Shown one piece after another: positions 8,346-16,574 of a stretch of DNA of 64,000 bases (within the stretch, counting starts at the first letter, position 1; the number at the start of each line of letters is the position of its first letter). A program made the position numbers and the translations under genes. This DNA is from Gammaproteobacteria bacterium. GTDB taxonomy: Bacteria; Pseudomonadota; Gammaproteobacteria; Steroidobacterales; Steroidobacteraceae. The notes below the pieces were generated by a model, which saw only the letters and a program-made list of their open reading frames with translations, searched no databases and was not told the DNA's origin. The DNA is taken from assembly GCA_028293765.1 (NCBI GenBank), contig JAQGOG010000003.1, forward strand, positions 1 to 64,000, read 5' to 3'.

Positions 8346-10556
8346 TCAGAAGCGGTACGTGAGAAGTGCGCCCACCGTGCGCGGTTCGATGACAGAGATC
8401 CGATAATAGGGGAGATTGAAGGTCGTATCGGCTGAGATCTGGCCGCGAGTGTTGCCGGCGTTCCTCAGATAAACGGTCAATCCCAACCCGCCGCGCTCGG
8501 CTCCAAGCCGCAGATCCACGGTCTGGTATGCGGGCAGCTCGTAATGCAGGGGAGACACGCTCGCGTTGTAGCTGACGGTGCGATTCCCGATGTAGCTCCA
8601 ACTCGCGCCGGCGAAGCCGGTCCAATCGCTGCCGAGACTCATACGGTAATCGGCGCGTGCTGCTGCGGAGGCGCGAGATGCATTAGGCAGCCGCTCTCCG
8701 CTCGCGGCCTTGATGGAGGGCACCGCATCGGCAAGTCTTGCATTGGTGTAGGAGGCCGTGGCGGACAACGTCAAATTACGCAATGGTTGGTAAAACAGTG
8801 CAGTCTCCACCCCATCGCTCTTCGCGCGCTGGCCGTTCACGAAGGCAGTCAAGCCGTTGACGACGGACTGGAGCTGAATGTCTTTCCAGTCGATGTGGAA
8901 AACCGATGTATCCAGCGTAAGTACGTCATTCAGCGCAAGCTTGATGCCTAGCTCGTAGTTCCACAGCGTATCGGGCTGAAACGTGCTGCCTCCGCGTACC
9001 GTGCCGGTGATGGGATCGACGACCTGAACGTTCGGTCCCCCGGGCCTGTACCCGCTCGCAATACGCGCGTACACCATATCGGAATCGGTGAAATGATAAC
9101 GGGCTGTCGCCAGGTACGTCGTCACGTTCTCTGAGCTCTGGATACCGGAAACCGTCGGGCCGGACACGAGACCGGGATAATACGTCTCCGCGAGATCCTG
9201 ATCATTCCGGCTGAAGCGAACGCCGAGCTGCGCATCGAGACTGTGTGTAAGGTGGTAGGTCACATCGCCGAAGGCGGCGTATTCCTTATACGAGGTCGGC
9301 GCGCTGTACAAGGCTATGGTGTATGGGATCGGCACTCCATTCAAATAGCCTACGATTGCGTTGGTATAGCCGTTTGATTCGTCCGTGTAGTACAAACCGC
9401 CCTGCCACTCCAGAGCCGAACCTGGGTTGGACGTCAACCTCGCCTCGACGGTCGTGATATTGCTGGAAGGGGACGGAGACAGTGACGTGTCGTCAATCGG
9501 GTGGCCGAGCCTCGCCAGGATCGGGCCTAGAGAGTGAGTGTAGAGCGGAGCCTCCTGCACGAACTCCGTTGCGCTGTTCTGACGAGCGACGGTGACTGAA
9601 GCGGTTCCGAACCCGACATCGGCGTCCCCGCCAACCGAATACAGACGATACCTCTGACTGAACGTTTGGGCAATCCTGCTCGACTGAGTCAGATCGCCGA
9701 AAGCAGGCTGGCCGGTAGGTGCGTTGAAGTCGATCTGATTGCTGCCGTCTCGATCGATATGCTGACCCAGCACGGTCGCCCGCAACGTCAGCCAATCGAC
9801 AGGTTTCGCCAATACCGATACGCGGGCGGCCGTTGACGTACTGGCGTTGATGTTGGAAGCGCCGGTGAACGCATTATCTATGAAGCCAGCGTCGTGGTTG
9901 CGGACCACCGACATGCGCACGGCCAAGGTATCCGTGATCAGTGGCACGTTGGCGGCTGCTCGCACACCGCTGTTGAAGCCTCCGCCGTCGGTATTCGATC
10001 CGTCCAGTTGCACCCTGGCTTGAAAACTCTCCAAGGACGGCGGGGTCAGCACATACTTGACGAGTCCACCGAACGCCGCGGCGCCGTACAATGTTCCTTG
10101 TGGCCCCCGCAGCACCTCGAGCCGATCGAGATCGAAACTCCCCATCTCGAAAGCCGTGTTCGTCGCCCGGCTTTGGACGGTGACGCCGCCGTAAGGGATA
10201 TCGTCGATGTACACGGCAACCGAGGGACTGATGTCGGAGCCGCTGGTGATGCCGCGCAGAATGATCTGATTCGCTCCGACGCCGCCCGAGCCGGTGACCG
10301 TCATGCCGGGAATGCGTGCAGACAGATCGGCGAGAGTTTGCGTATTCGAGGAACGAAGAACGTCACCGGAGATCGCCGTGATGGATTGCGGGACCTCGCT
10401 TGCAGGCTCTGCCCGCTTCTGCGCGGTAACGACGATCTCCTCGATCGCTCCTGCGGTCGTGGATGATTCATCTGCATACGCGCTATGCCAGCCTGCGGCC
10501 GAGCCGCATGCAAATAGAAACGCCGTTTGGCGCGAGAATACTCCAGAACGCTTCAT
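8346..10556 (-). CDS. TonB-dependent receptor (peptide locus)
   Basis: A 736-residue outer-membrane receptor for energised uptake. It has a signal peptide (about 1-28, ending SAYA), the TonB box region EEIVVTAQKR (39-48), a plug domain with SITAISGDVL and VYIDDIPYGG, a barrel, and a terminal aromatic strand (LLTYRF). ATG 10556 is chosen over an upstream in-frame start (10775) because GGGAG lies nine bases before it and the signal peptide begins there. The upstream start would also overlap the divergent gene. It faces the proline iminopeptidase across a 201-base gap containing an operator-like site (10686-10703). With peptidases next door, a peptide ligand is the best inference. It is not siderophore-specific in any visible way. 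Confidence 0.88.
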   Translation of the reverse strand: MKRSGVFSRQTAFLFACGSAAGWHSAYADESSTTAGAIEEIVVTAQKRAEPASEVPQSITAISGDVLRSSNTQTLADLSARIPGMTVTGSGGVGANQIILRGITSGSDISPSVAVYIDDIPYGGVTVQSRATNTAFEMGSFDLDRLEVLRGPQGTLYGAAAFGGLVKYVLTPPSLESFQARVQLDGSNTDGGGFNSGVRAAANVPLITDTLAVRMSVVRNHDAGFIDNAFTGASNINASTSTAARVSVLAKPVDWLTLRATVLGQHIDRDGSNQIDFNAPTGQPAFGDLTQSSRIAQTFSQRYRLYSVGGDADVGFGTASVTVARQNSATEFVQEAPLYTHSLGPILARLGHPIDDTSLSPSPSSNITTVEARLTSNPGSALEWQGGLYYTDESNGYTNAIVGYLNGVPIPYTIALYSAPTSYKEYAAFGDVTYHLTHSLDAQLGVRFSRNDQDLAETYYPGLVSGPTVSGIQSSENVTTYLATARYHFTDSDMVYARIASGYRPGGPNVQVVDPITGTVRGGSTFQPDTLWNYELGIKLALNDVLTLDTSVFHIDWKDIQLQSVVNGLTAFVNGQRAKSDGVETALFYQPLRNLTLSATASYTNARLADAVPSIKAASGERLPNASRASAAARADYRMSLGSDWTGFAGASWSYIGNRTVSYNASVSPLHYELPAYQTVDLRLGAERGGLGLTVYLRNAGNTRGQISADTTFNLPYYRISVIEPRTVGALLTYRF

Positions 10557-10685
10557 CGTCGGGCTCTCCCAGTTTATCGGTTTCGCTTCAGGTGATGGCG
10601 CGGAGCCGTCGCTTGGATTCGATTTCGTCGGGAAGGGTAGCGTCGGAACACCGTTGTCATCATGGTATGTGAAACTAGATGCGTA

Positions 10686-10703
10686 TATCAAATCTGTTTG
10701 ACA
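10686..10703. promoter_or_regulatory. Operator-like inverted repeat, copy 1
   Basis: An 18-base element whose minus-strand reading is TGTCAAACAGATTTGATA. The half-sites TATCAAA and TTTGACA face each other over four bases. The same element with one difference occurs at 13083-13100, before the XRE-cupin regulator. It lies between the divergent TonB receptor and proline iminopeptidase genes. It is likely the binding site of that regulator (inference). Confidence 0.6.
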
Positions 10704-10757
10704 AGAGCGCTGTATACGGTAGGCTGACGGTATTAGCTGAAGGCAAACGAGCGCTGA

Positions 10758-11762
10758 ATGACCGTCCGTGCACAATTCGAGGCGCCGGGCTCGGCAGGTT
10801 CCGATGGGCAGGGCCTGGAGTTTCTCTATCCGGCCAGCGGAGCCGATGATTGCGGATTATTGCGGGTCGGCGCTGGACACGATGTCTGGTGGGAAGCTAG
10901 CGGCAACCCTCGCGGCGTGCCGGTCATCTATCTCCACGGTGGCCCTGGTGCGCCGTGCCAGCCGATCCATCGGCGATTTTTCGATCCGGCCTTCTACCGC
11001 ATCGTGCTGATGCATCAGCGCGGGTGCGGTCGCTCCACTCCCCTCGGTAGCTTGTACGCGAATACGACAGACACCCTCATTGCGGACATCGAGCGACTAC
11101 GCGTTCATCTGGGTACTGAGCACTGGCTGGTCGCCGGTGGTAGCTGGGGAAGTTGTCTCGCGCTTGCGTACGGACAGACTCATCCGGATCGCTGCCTCGG
11201 CTTTCGCCTTCGCGGGGTCTTGCTCGGGCGGGAGAGCGACATCGACTGGTGGTGGAAGGGAACCCGCATGTTGTTCCCGGATGCTTACGAAGATCTGCTC
11301 GGCTTTCTGCCCGAGGCCGAGCGCGCGGATCCCATGAGTGCGTATTGCCGACGGTTGATCGATTCCGATCCGACGACCTTCCTGCCCGCCGCGCGTGCCT
11401 TGAAGTCATTTTCGGCGAGTACGGTCCATGTGCGTCCGAATGCCGCTAAGGTCGCCGACGCGGATCTTCCGGAGGTCTCCGTCCCCATGTCGCGGATTTT
11501 CGCGCACTACACGCTCAATCGCTTCTTTCTCGAGGACAACCAGCTCCTGCGGAATCTGAATCGCATCCTGCACCTGCCGTGCGCAATCGTGCAGGGGCGC
11601 TTCGATGTGACGACGCCGACGGCAGGCGCCTGGACCCTGCATAGAGCGTGGCCGGGCTCCTCGATCCGGATCGTCGCCGAAGGCGCTCATGACGAGTTGG
11701 ACCCGCCGCTGGCGCGCGCGGTGCTTGAGGCTCACGAAGCGCTCAAGGACAGTTTGTCCTGA
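10758..11762 (+). CDS. pip: Proline iminopeptidase (alpha/beta hydrolase, S33)
   Basis: A 334-residue cytoplasmic peptidase that releases N-terminal proline. Family hallmarks: HGGPG oxyanion motif (60-64), DQRG-like MHQRGCGRS (85-92), nucleophile elbow GGSWGS with Ser129, Asp283 (QGRFDVTTP) and His311 (EGAHDE). Length is typical for the S33 family. ATG 10758 is divergent from the TonB receptor. The stop overlaps the cyclophilin start by one base (TGATG). The pairing with a receptor, a prolyl isomerase and a zinc peptidase suggests a pathway for proline-containing peptides. The specific substrate is not determinable here. Confidence 0.87.
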   Translation: MTVRAQFEAPGSAGSDGQGLEFLYPASGADDCGLLRVGAGHDVWWEASGNPRGVPVIYLHGGPGAPCQPIHRRFFDPAFYRIVLMHQRGCGRSTPLGSLYANTTDTLIADIERLRVHLGTEHWLVAGGSWGSCLALAYGQTHPDRCLGFRLRGVLLGRESDIDWWWKGTRMLFPDAYEDLLGFLPEAERADPMSAYCRRLIDSDPTTFLPAARALKSFSASTVHVRPNAAKVADADLPEVSVPMSRIFAHYTLNRFFLEDNQLLRNLNRILHLPCAIVQGRFDVTTPTAGAWTLHRAWPGSSIRIVAEGAHDELDPPLARAVLEAHEALKDSLS

Positions 11763-12388
11763 TGAAATCGGGGTCAGGGCCGAGTGGCCCAGTGCAAGTC
11801 ACCGGCGCCTCAGATGTCCGCGCTGCTCAGCGAGAAGGGGGCGGCGGTGGCGGCGAACCTCGCGTATGCGTGGACACCGTTCTCGGTCAGCTTATTGTCG
11901 AGGTGTTCACTCGTCGCGCACCGCAAACGGCTGCGAACTTCCTGAAGTACGTGGATTGCCGCTACCTCGACAGTTGCTCGATCTATCGGATCGTCACGCC
12001 GGACAATCAACATCCGCCGGCGCCCGTCGGCGTTTCGATCGTTCAGTGGGGTTTGCATCTCCAGCAACTGGCCTCGCGGCCGTTTCCCCCGGTTCCTCAC
12101 GAGCCTACTTGGGTAACAGGTCTGACTCATTGTAACGGCGCGTTGTCGCTCGCGCGATTCGCGCCTGGAACCGGCTCGTCCGAGTTTTTTTTCTGCATCG
12201 GCGATCAGCCGCAGCTCGACTTTGGCGGACTGCGCAACCCTGATGGGGCAGGCTTCGCGGCATTCGGGCAGCTCGTGTCAGGCGAGGATGTCCTGGCGGA
12301 GATTTACGCGCGTGCCGAGGAGGATCATCTGCTCAAGCGCCCGATCCGGATCCGCGCGGTGAGCCGGCTCGGGGGGGCGGGCCCATAG
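11762..12388 (+). CDS. Cyclophilin-type peptidyl-prolyl cis-trans isomerase
   Basis: A 208-residue cyclophilin. After a Gly-rich N-terminus (residues 1-32) comes the cyclophilin fold: VDTVLGQLIVEVFTRRAPQTAANF, SIYRIV with the catalytic-type Arg, the NGALSLAR stretch, SSEFFFCIGDQPQLDFGG, and AAFGQLVSGEDVL. There is no recognisable signal peptide, so it is probably cytoplasmic. The ATG overlaps the proline iminopeptidase stop by one base. A dedicated isomerase beside a proline-specific peptidase is unusual. It may convert prolyl bonds of an imported peptide to the isomer the peptidase accepts (inference). It converges with the XRE regulator. Confidence 0.87.
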   Translation: MKSGSGPSGPVQVTGASDVRAAQREGGGGGGEPRVCVDTVLGQLIVEVFTRRAPQTAANFLKYVDCRYLDSCSIYRIVTPDNQHPPAPVGVSIVQWGLHLQQLASRPFPPVPHEPTWVTGLTHCNGALSLARFAPGTGSSEFFFCIGDQPQLDFGGLRNPDGAGFAAFGQLVSGEDVLAEIYARAEEDHLLKRPIRIRAVSRLGGAGP

Positions 12389-12393
12389 CGGCC

Positions 12394-13038
12394 CTACTCC
12401 TTGGCGCGATGCTCGAACAGAGGAGGCGTGCCCACCCAGAGTACCCGGGCGGTTTTCGGGCCTTCGTTGACCATCGTGTAGCGCAAGCGCTGATCGAAGT
12501 GAGCACTGTCCCCCGCGGTCAGGACGTAGATGTCATCTTCAATCTGGAAGTTCACTTTGCCTTCCAGCAGGTAATAGAAACCTTCTCCCTCGCGCCGCAC
12601 GGTGGGGTGCGCGACCCCCGGCTCGAGCAGGATGATCAGGGTTTCCATCTTCGGATCATCCAGATTGCCGCTCAGGAGGATGTGCCGCACCTTCGGCCCG
12701 AGCTCGATGTACTCCGGATCGTTCGCGCGGCGGATGGTGCGCCCACCCTTGGGAACGTCGATGAAATGGCCGATTTCCACCTTCATCGCGCGAGCGAGAT
12801 GCAACAGGGAGATGACCGACGGCGTCGTCAGTCCCCGCTCTGCCTGGGAGATGAACGGTGCCGACAAACCCGAGCTGGCCGCAAGCTCGCGCAACGTGAG
12901 GCCCAGCTTGCGCCGACGCGCCCGGATCGCAAAGCCGATCGACAAGCCCTGGTCGCGCGCCCGCTCGGCAGGGTCGGGGAGGCTGGTGGGTGCAGGATGC
13001 CCCTGCTGTCTGGTGCGCGTGTGTTGTTTCCTGGCCAT
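12394..13038 (-). CDS. XRE-family regulator with C-terminal cupin domain
   Basis: A 214-residue regulator. An XRE helix-turn-helix (about 35-95: RRRKLGLTLRELAASSGLSAPFISQAERG) is followed by a cupin domain (about 140-205) with EGFYYLLEGKVNFQIEDD and the GDSAHFDQ turn, which would bind a small ligand. ATG 13038 is preferred to an upstream in-frame start at 13203. The extra residues are basic and uncharacteristic, and the longer gene would swallow the operator-like site at 13083-13100. That site also occurs before the TonB receptor and proline iminopeptidase. It is probably the local, ligand-responsive and self-regulated switch of the peptide locus. Confidence 0.88.
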   Translation of the reverse strand: MARKQHTRTRQQGHPAPTSLPDPAERARDQGLSIGFAIRARRRKLGLTLRELAASSGLSAPFISQAERGLTTPSVISLLHLARAMKVEIGHFIDVPKGGRTIRRANDPEYIELGPKVRHILLSGNLDDPKMETLIILLEPGVAHPTVRREGEGFYYLLEGKVNFQIEDDIYVLTAGDSAHFDQRLRYTMVNEGPKTARVLWVGTPPLFEHRAKE

Positions 13039-13082
13039 CCGAATAGTGTGGCATATCTCGAATCCATGGGCTACAGTCAGTC

Positions 13083-13100
13083 TGTCAAACAGGTTTGATA
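13083..13100. promoter_or_regulatory. Operator-like inverted repeat, copy 2
   Basis: TGTCAAACAGGTTTGATA. This differs by one base in 18 from the reverse complement of the site at 10686-10703. It lies 45 bases upstream of the chosen XRE-cupin start and 90 bases upstream of the DUF2817 peptidase. It is therefore placed to control both divergent genes. Confidence 0.6.
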
Positions 13101-13189
13101 GAACGTCGCTGTTGTCGGAAACCAGACGAGAGCCTGCAGGTTTACGGATCTTCGGTCTCTGCCTCGATTGGAAGTACTGACGGCCGCGG

Positions 13190-14284
13190 ATGAGTATCTC
13201 CATGAGCGAACATTTTTCAGCGACCTATGCCGACGCGCGTGCGAAATTCCTGACCGCCGCTCGCCGTGCGGGCGCGGATCCGACCGCGCACGTGCATCCT
13301 CTGCGTGGACCCGCGGGAGAGGAGCTGGCAACCGACGTTGCGTGGCTCGGCCCCGGGAATGCCCAGTCAGTGCTGGTGATGAGTTCCGCCACTCACGGGG
13401 TGGAGGGTTTCTGCGGATCGGCCGTCCAGACCGCGTGGCTGGAAGACGGCGGGGCTCGCCAGCGGCCGGAGCAGGTTGCTGTCCTGCTGATTCATGCGGT
13501 CAATCCGCATGGTTTTGCGTGGCTGCGACGCGTGAATGAAGACAATGTCGATCTGAATCGCAACTGGATCGATTTCACGCGCCCGCCGCCAATGAACGCG
13601 GGCTATGACCAATTGAGGGACGCCATCTGTCCACGTGACTGGAGCGCCGAGACGCTCGCTCGAACAGAGGCTGAGTTGGAAGCCTACGCTGCCGAGCACG
13701 GCGACAGAGGGCTGCAGGCCGCGGTTACCGGCGGTCAATGGAACGATCCGAAGGGCGTTTTCTATGGAGGCCAGTCACCGACGTGGTCTCGGCGTATCAT
13801 AACGTCCATCCTCACAGAGCGACTTCATCGCGCCCGGCACGTGGCCATTCTCGATTTTCATACAGGGCTCGGCCGCTACGGCTACTGTGAGCGAATCCTA
13901 CCGGCGACACCAGGCGATCCGTCGATTGCACGTGCAGCCGCGTGGTTCGGCGTTGGCAATGCACATCCCGGTAGTGAGGCATCGGCTTCTGCCGCTGTGC
14001 AGGGCGACAATCTCACCGGCGCCGCGCGAGTGCTTCCCCATGCGGAGGTGACCGCGATGGCGCTGGAGTTCGGTGTGGCTCCGCTGTGGACGATGCTGAA
14101 TGCCGTACGCGCGGACTGTTGGCTTCACACCCACGGCGAGCTCCATTCGGAGTTGGGCAAAACGATCAAAACACGGCTCAAGGCGGCGTTTTGCGCCGAC
14201 GACGCCGTGTGGGAGGGCATGCTGCTGGGTCAGGCGCTGAGCATCTGCCGGCAGGCGCTCACGGGTCTCTCGAGACGACCGTGA
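13190..14284 (+). CDS. DUF2817 / M14-type zinc carboxypeptidase-like protein
   Basis: A 364-residue peptidase-like protein of the DUF2817 family in the M14 clan. Expected zinc and catalytic positions are all visible: His69 and Glu72 in SATHGVEG, the substrate-binding NVDLNRNW (Asn123/Arg124), His224 in LDFHTGLGRYG, and a late Glu293 in MALEFGV. It has no signal peptide, so it is probably cytoplasmic. ATG 13190 is used. ATG 13202 is a possible alternative. The stop overlaps the MFS start (GTGA). It probably trims C-terminal residues from imported peptides, complementing the proline iminopeptidase that works from the N-terminus (inference). Confidence 0.82.
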   Translation: MSISMSEHFSATYADARAKFLTAARRAGADPTAHVHPLRGPAGEELATDVAWLGPGNAQSVLVMSSATHGVEGFCGSAVQTAWLEDGGARQRPEQVAVLLIHAVNPHGFAWLRRVNEDNVDLNRNWIDFTRPPPMNAGYDQLRDAICPRDWSAETLARTEAELEAYAAEHGDRGLQAAVTGGQWNDPKGVFYGGQSPTWSRRIITSILTERLHRARHVAILDFHTGLGRYGYCERILPATPGDPSIARAAAWFGVGNAHPGSEASASAAVQGDNLTGAARVLPHAEVTAMALEFGVAPLWTMLNAVRADCWLHTHGELHSELGKTIKTRLKAAFCADDAVWEGMLLGQALSICRQALTGLSRRP

Positions 14285-15573
14285 CTGTCGTTTCCCAGGT
14301 GGTGCCGGCGAGCGTGTGCGGAGAGGATCGGGCGCACCCCGGGGCGGATCGGCGCGCTTGGTACACCCTGGTGCTGCTTAGCGTCGTCATGGGTATGAGC
14401 TATGCGGACCGCATGGTTCTCCCCGTGCTGGTCACTCCGATCAAGGCGGAGCTCAACCTCTCCGACACGCAGATCGGCTTGCTCACGGGTCTTGCGTTCT
14501 CGATTTTCTACGCGGTCTGCAGTCTGCCGATTGGCCGGCTCGCCGATCGAGGCTCACGCAAGGTGCTGGTCTCGCTGACACTGACCTGTTGGAGCATCGC
14601 GACAGCGCTGACCGCGACCGTTACAGGCTTGTGGCAAATGCTGCTGGCGCGGTGCGCTGTCGGAGCGGGTGAGGGCGGAGCGGTGCCGAGCGCGTACTCC
14701 ATGATAGGAGATCTATTTCCACCCGAACGCCGTACGACCGCCTTGGCCATTTTCACAGCAGGTGGACCCGTGGGCGTGCTCGTCTCGCTCATGCTTGCCG
14801 GGTGGCTTGGCGAGCGCGTGGGTTGGCGTGCGACGTTCGTTGTGATCGGACTTCCCGGTCTGCTGCTTGGTCTGATTTTTTGGATCACCGTGCGTGAGCC
14901 TGCGCGACCCAACGTCAACGAAAGCGGTTGGGGCGATCCGTCGACCTGGCGCATTGTCGCCGCGCTTTGTCGCAATCCGGCGTTCGTTCACTACACGCTC
15001 GGCTATAGTGTTGCCGTGCTGTTGCTGCATGGTCACCTCCAGTGGCTCCCAGCATTCTTCCACCGCAGTTTCGGTGTGAGTGGCGCAAGCCTCGGATTCT
15101 CGATCGCCATGACGCGGGCCCTGGGCACCGTTCTGGGGCTGATCGCGGGCGGTCTGCTGGCGGACTGGTTGGCCAAGCGCGACTCGCGGGCACCCAACCG
15201 CATCATCTTTGCGACTAGCGCGCTCGGAGTATTGACCCAGGCTGGTGTGTTGCTGACGGCCAATCTGTATGTCGCATACACCTTCTCGGCCGTCGTGGGC
15301 TTCGTTACGTCGTTGCCGATCGGTCCCCTGACCGCGGCTATTCAGGCACAGGCAGCTCCGAGAGCTCGCGCAACCGCGGGCGGAATCATGCTCATTGTGT
15401 CATCCATCATTGGCATGGGCGGAGGGCCCCTGGTTGTCGGTATGTTGAGCGATCTGCTCGCGGCCCGCGCAGGACAGGAGTCGCTCCGATACAGCTTGAT
15501 GATCCTCACCGTGGTGGCGGGGCCTTGGATGCTGATGCATCTGGCGCACGCGCAACGGTACGAGTCCAAGTAG
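14281..15573 (+). CDS. MFS transporter, spinster-like
   Basis: A 430-residue major facilitator with twelve predicted membrane helices. The first segment contains SYADRMVLPVLVTPIKAELNLSDTQIGLLTG, followed by the loop GRLADRGSRK, the pattern of spinster-like members. The start is taken as GTG 14281, which shares four bases with the upstream stop. An in-frame ATG at 14086 would lie deep inside the peptidase gene and adds a non-hydrophobic, Arg-rich stretch. Coupled to the DUF2817 peptidase, it may carry the peptide or amino-acid product across the inner membrane. Direction cannot be told. Confidence 0.85.
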   Translation: MTVVSQVVPASVCGEDRAHPGADRRAWYTLVLLSVVMGMSYADRMVLPVLVTPIKAELNLSDTQIGLLTGLAFSIFYAVCSLPIGRLADRGSRKVLVSLTLTCWSIATALTATVTGLWQMLLARCAVGAGEGGAVPSAYSMIGDLFPPERRTTALAIFTAGGPVGVLVSLMLAGWLGERVGWRATFVVIGLPGLLLGLIFWITVREPARPNVNESGWGDPSTWRIVAALCRNPAFVHYTLGYSVAVLLLHGHLQWLPAFFHRSFGVSGASLGFSIAMTRALGTVLGLIAGGLLADWLAKRDSRAPNRIIFATSALGVLTQAGVLLTANLYVAYTFSAVVGFVTSLPIGPLTAAIQAQAAPRARATAGGIMLIVSSIIGMGGGPLVVGMLSDLLAARAGQESLRYSLMILTVVAGPWMLMHLAHAQRYESK

Positions 15574-15782
15574 CACGGGAAGCCAAAGCTTGCGACCGAC
15601 CGCCATGCTCATCGCCCGGCTCGAGACCGGCTTGGGCAAGTCGCCGGCCAAGATGGCCAGCGTCTTATGAATCGTAAATACCGCGCTTCTGGACCATAGA
15701 GAGATCTAGCGCCACGCAGATCTTTCAGCTCATAAACCAGGGGGAGGAGTGCGGCGTAGAGCCGCGGCCAACCTGGTGGAAC

Positions 15783-15805
15783 AAAAGGTCAGCGAGACGC
15801 TGACC
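15783..15805 (-). terminator. Intrinsic terminator of the Mla-type operon
   Basis: The arms GGTCAGCG (15787-15794) and CGCTGACC (15798-15805) are perfect complements around a three-base AGA loop. On the minus strand the stem is followed by TTTT (complement of 15783-15786). It lies about 145 bases after the last gene of the minus-strand operon (stop at 15951). Confidence 0.8.
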
Positions 15806-15854
15806 TACCCAACTCTGGGACCGGGCCTTAGCTTAGGAAGGCCATTATCCGACT

Positions 15855-15900
15855 CGGCGGAATGGCTCGTTTTGGGCTGCCGCCAGTACATCAGAACCCT
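15855..15900. repeat. 46-base dispersed repeat, copy 1 (IS6-type terminus?)
   Basis: Matches 25306-25351 at 40 of 46 positions by eye. Read on the minus strand, the outer end begins AGGGTTCTGATG, close to the GGYTCTGTTGCA ends of IS6-family elements. No full element remains here. Confidence 0.5.
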
Positions 15901-15950
15901 TACTCGAGTCTCTATCGATCGCGCCAACCCGCGCCTTGTTGATCGTCGGG

Positions 15951-16574
15951 TTAATTTCGTGGCACGGGGTTTTCGGCGCTGATCTCGGGGACGAGCTGCG
16001 AGAGGATTTCCCCGAGCGCCTTGCTGTAGCCGCGCACCAGCGCATCAGGCGATGCCCGCGGCAGATCGACGCGGCGGGCGATCGTGGACTCGTACACCAC
16101 CTTCGGACGCGCGCCCGCCTGATCGATGAGAGCGAACTGCACGGTCAGCACCGCGGCGGGAGGACTCCCTGCGCGGAAATCGCCGTAGAGCTCTGCGACC
16201 GTCGCGTCGAGCACGTACTGGGTGGGTCTGGTGCTGCCGGGCAGGGCGACGGTCTCAAATGGGCCGGCGCGATCGAGCCACTCGGCCATTTGGTTGCCCA
16301 GCATCGCACCGGGCTCGGCGATGAATGCGTGATAGGGGTCGGACGTATATCGCACGTCGTCCAGGCGGTAGACGAGCGCGTTCCCGGCAAACGCTGCGGC
16401 GACGCGCACGTTCCCCATGCGTAGCGTCTCCGGCCGCCGCGCCGAAGGAGAGCCAGCCGCGGCCATTGGCGGCTCCACGACGTATGTCGTCGTTCTGGTC
16501 ATCGGTTTGCCGATCGCGCAGGCGGCGAGGGTCAGCGCAGCGCATGCTGTCAAGACAACGCGTTCGGCGTTCAT
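15951..16574 (-). CDS. ABC-transport auxiliary lipoprotein (PqiC/DUF330-like)
   Basis: A 207-residue lipoprotein. The signal peptide ends in a lipobox, TLAAC, with the modified Cys at residue 19. The rest fits the ABC-type transport auxiliary lipoprotein family (PqiC-like), with SVDLPRASPDALV-like and YSKALGEILSQL segments near the C-terminus. It is the last gene of a four-gene minus-strand operon and overlaps the MCE gene by four bases (ATGA). It would sit in the outer membrane or periplasm as partner of the MCE tunnel, receiving or supplying phospholipid. A terminator follows at 15783-15805. Confidence 0.83.
   Translation of the reverse strand: MNAERVVLTACAALTLAACAIGKPMTRTTTYVVEPPMAAAGSPSARRPETLRMGNVRVAAAFAGNALVYRLDDVRYTSDPYHAFIAEPGAMLGNQMAEWLDRAGPFETVALPGSTRPTQYVLDATVAELYGDFRAGSPPAAVLTVQFALIDQAGARPKVVYESTIARRVDLPRASPDALVRGYSKALGEILSQLVPEISAENPVPRN

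Larger units (their letters stand above)
15574..15950. other. Gene-poor gap with terminator and IS6-type end
   Basis: There is no convincing gene in these 377 bases. They contain a strong intrinsic terminator for the minus-strand Mla operon (15783-15805). They also contain a 46-base sequence (15855-15900) that recurs at 25306-25351 and resembles an IS6-family terminus. Confidence 0.6.

Noticed and set aside
10700-10720. TTGACA/TATAC considered as a sigma-70 promoter before pip
   Set aside because: The spacing between the two elements is about nine bases, too short. The TTGACA is part of the operator-like repeat.
12409-13098. 229-codon plus-strand frame over the XRE-cupin gene
   Set aside because: The minus strand there encodes a clear helix-turn-helix and cupin. 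The plus frame has no family features.
14086-14280. Longer MFS start (ATG 14086)
   Set aside because: It would lie within the DUF2817 gene and adds 65 non-hydrophobic residues. The GTG 14281 overlap is the natural start.
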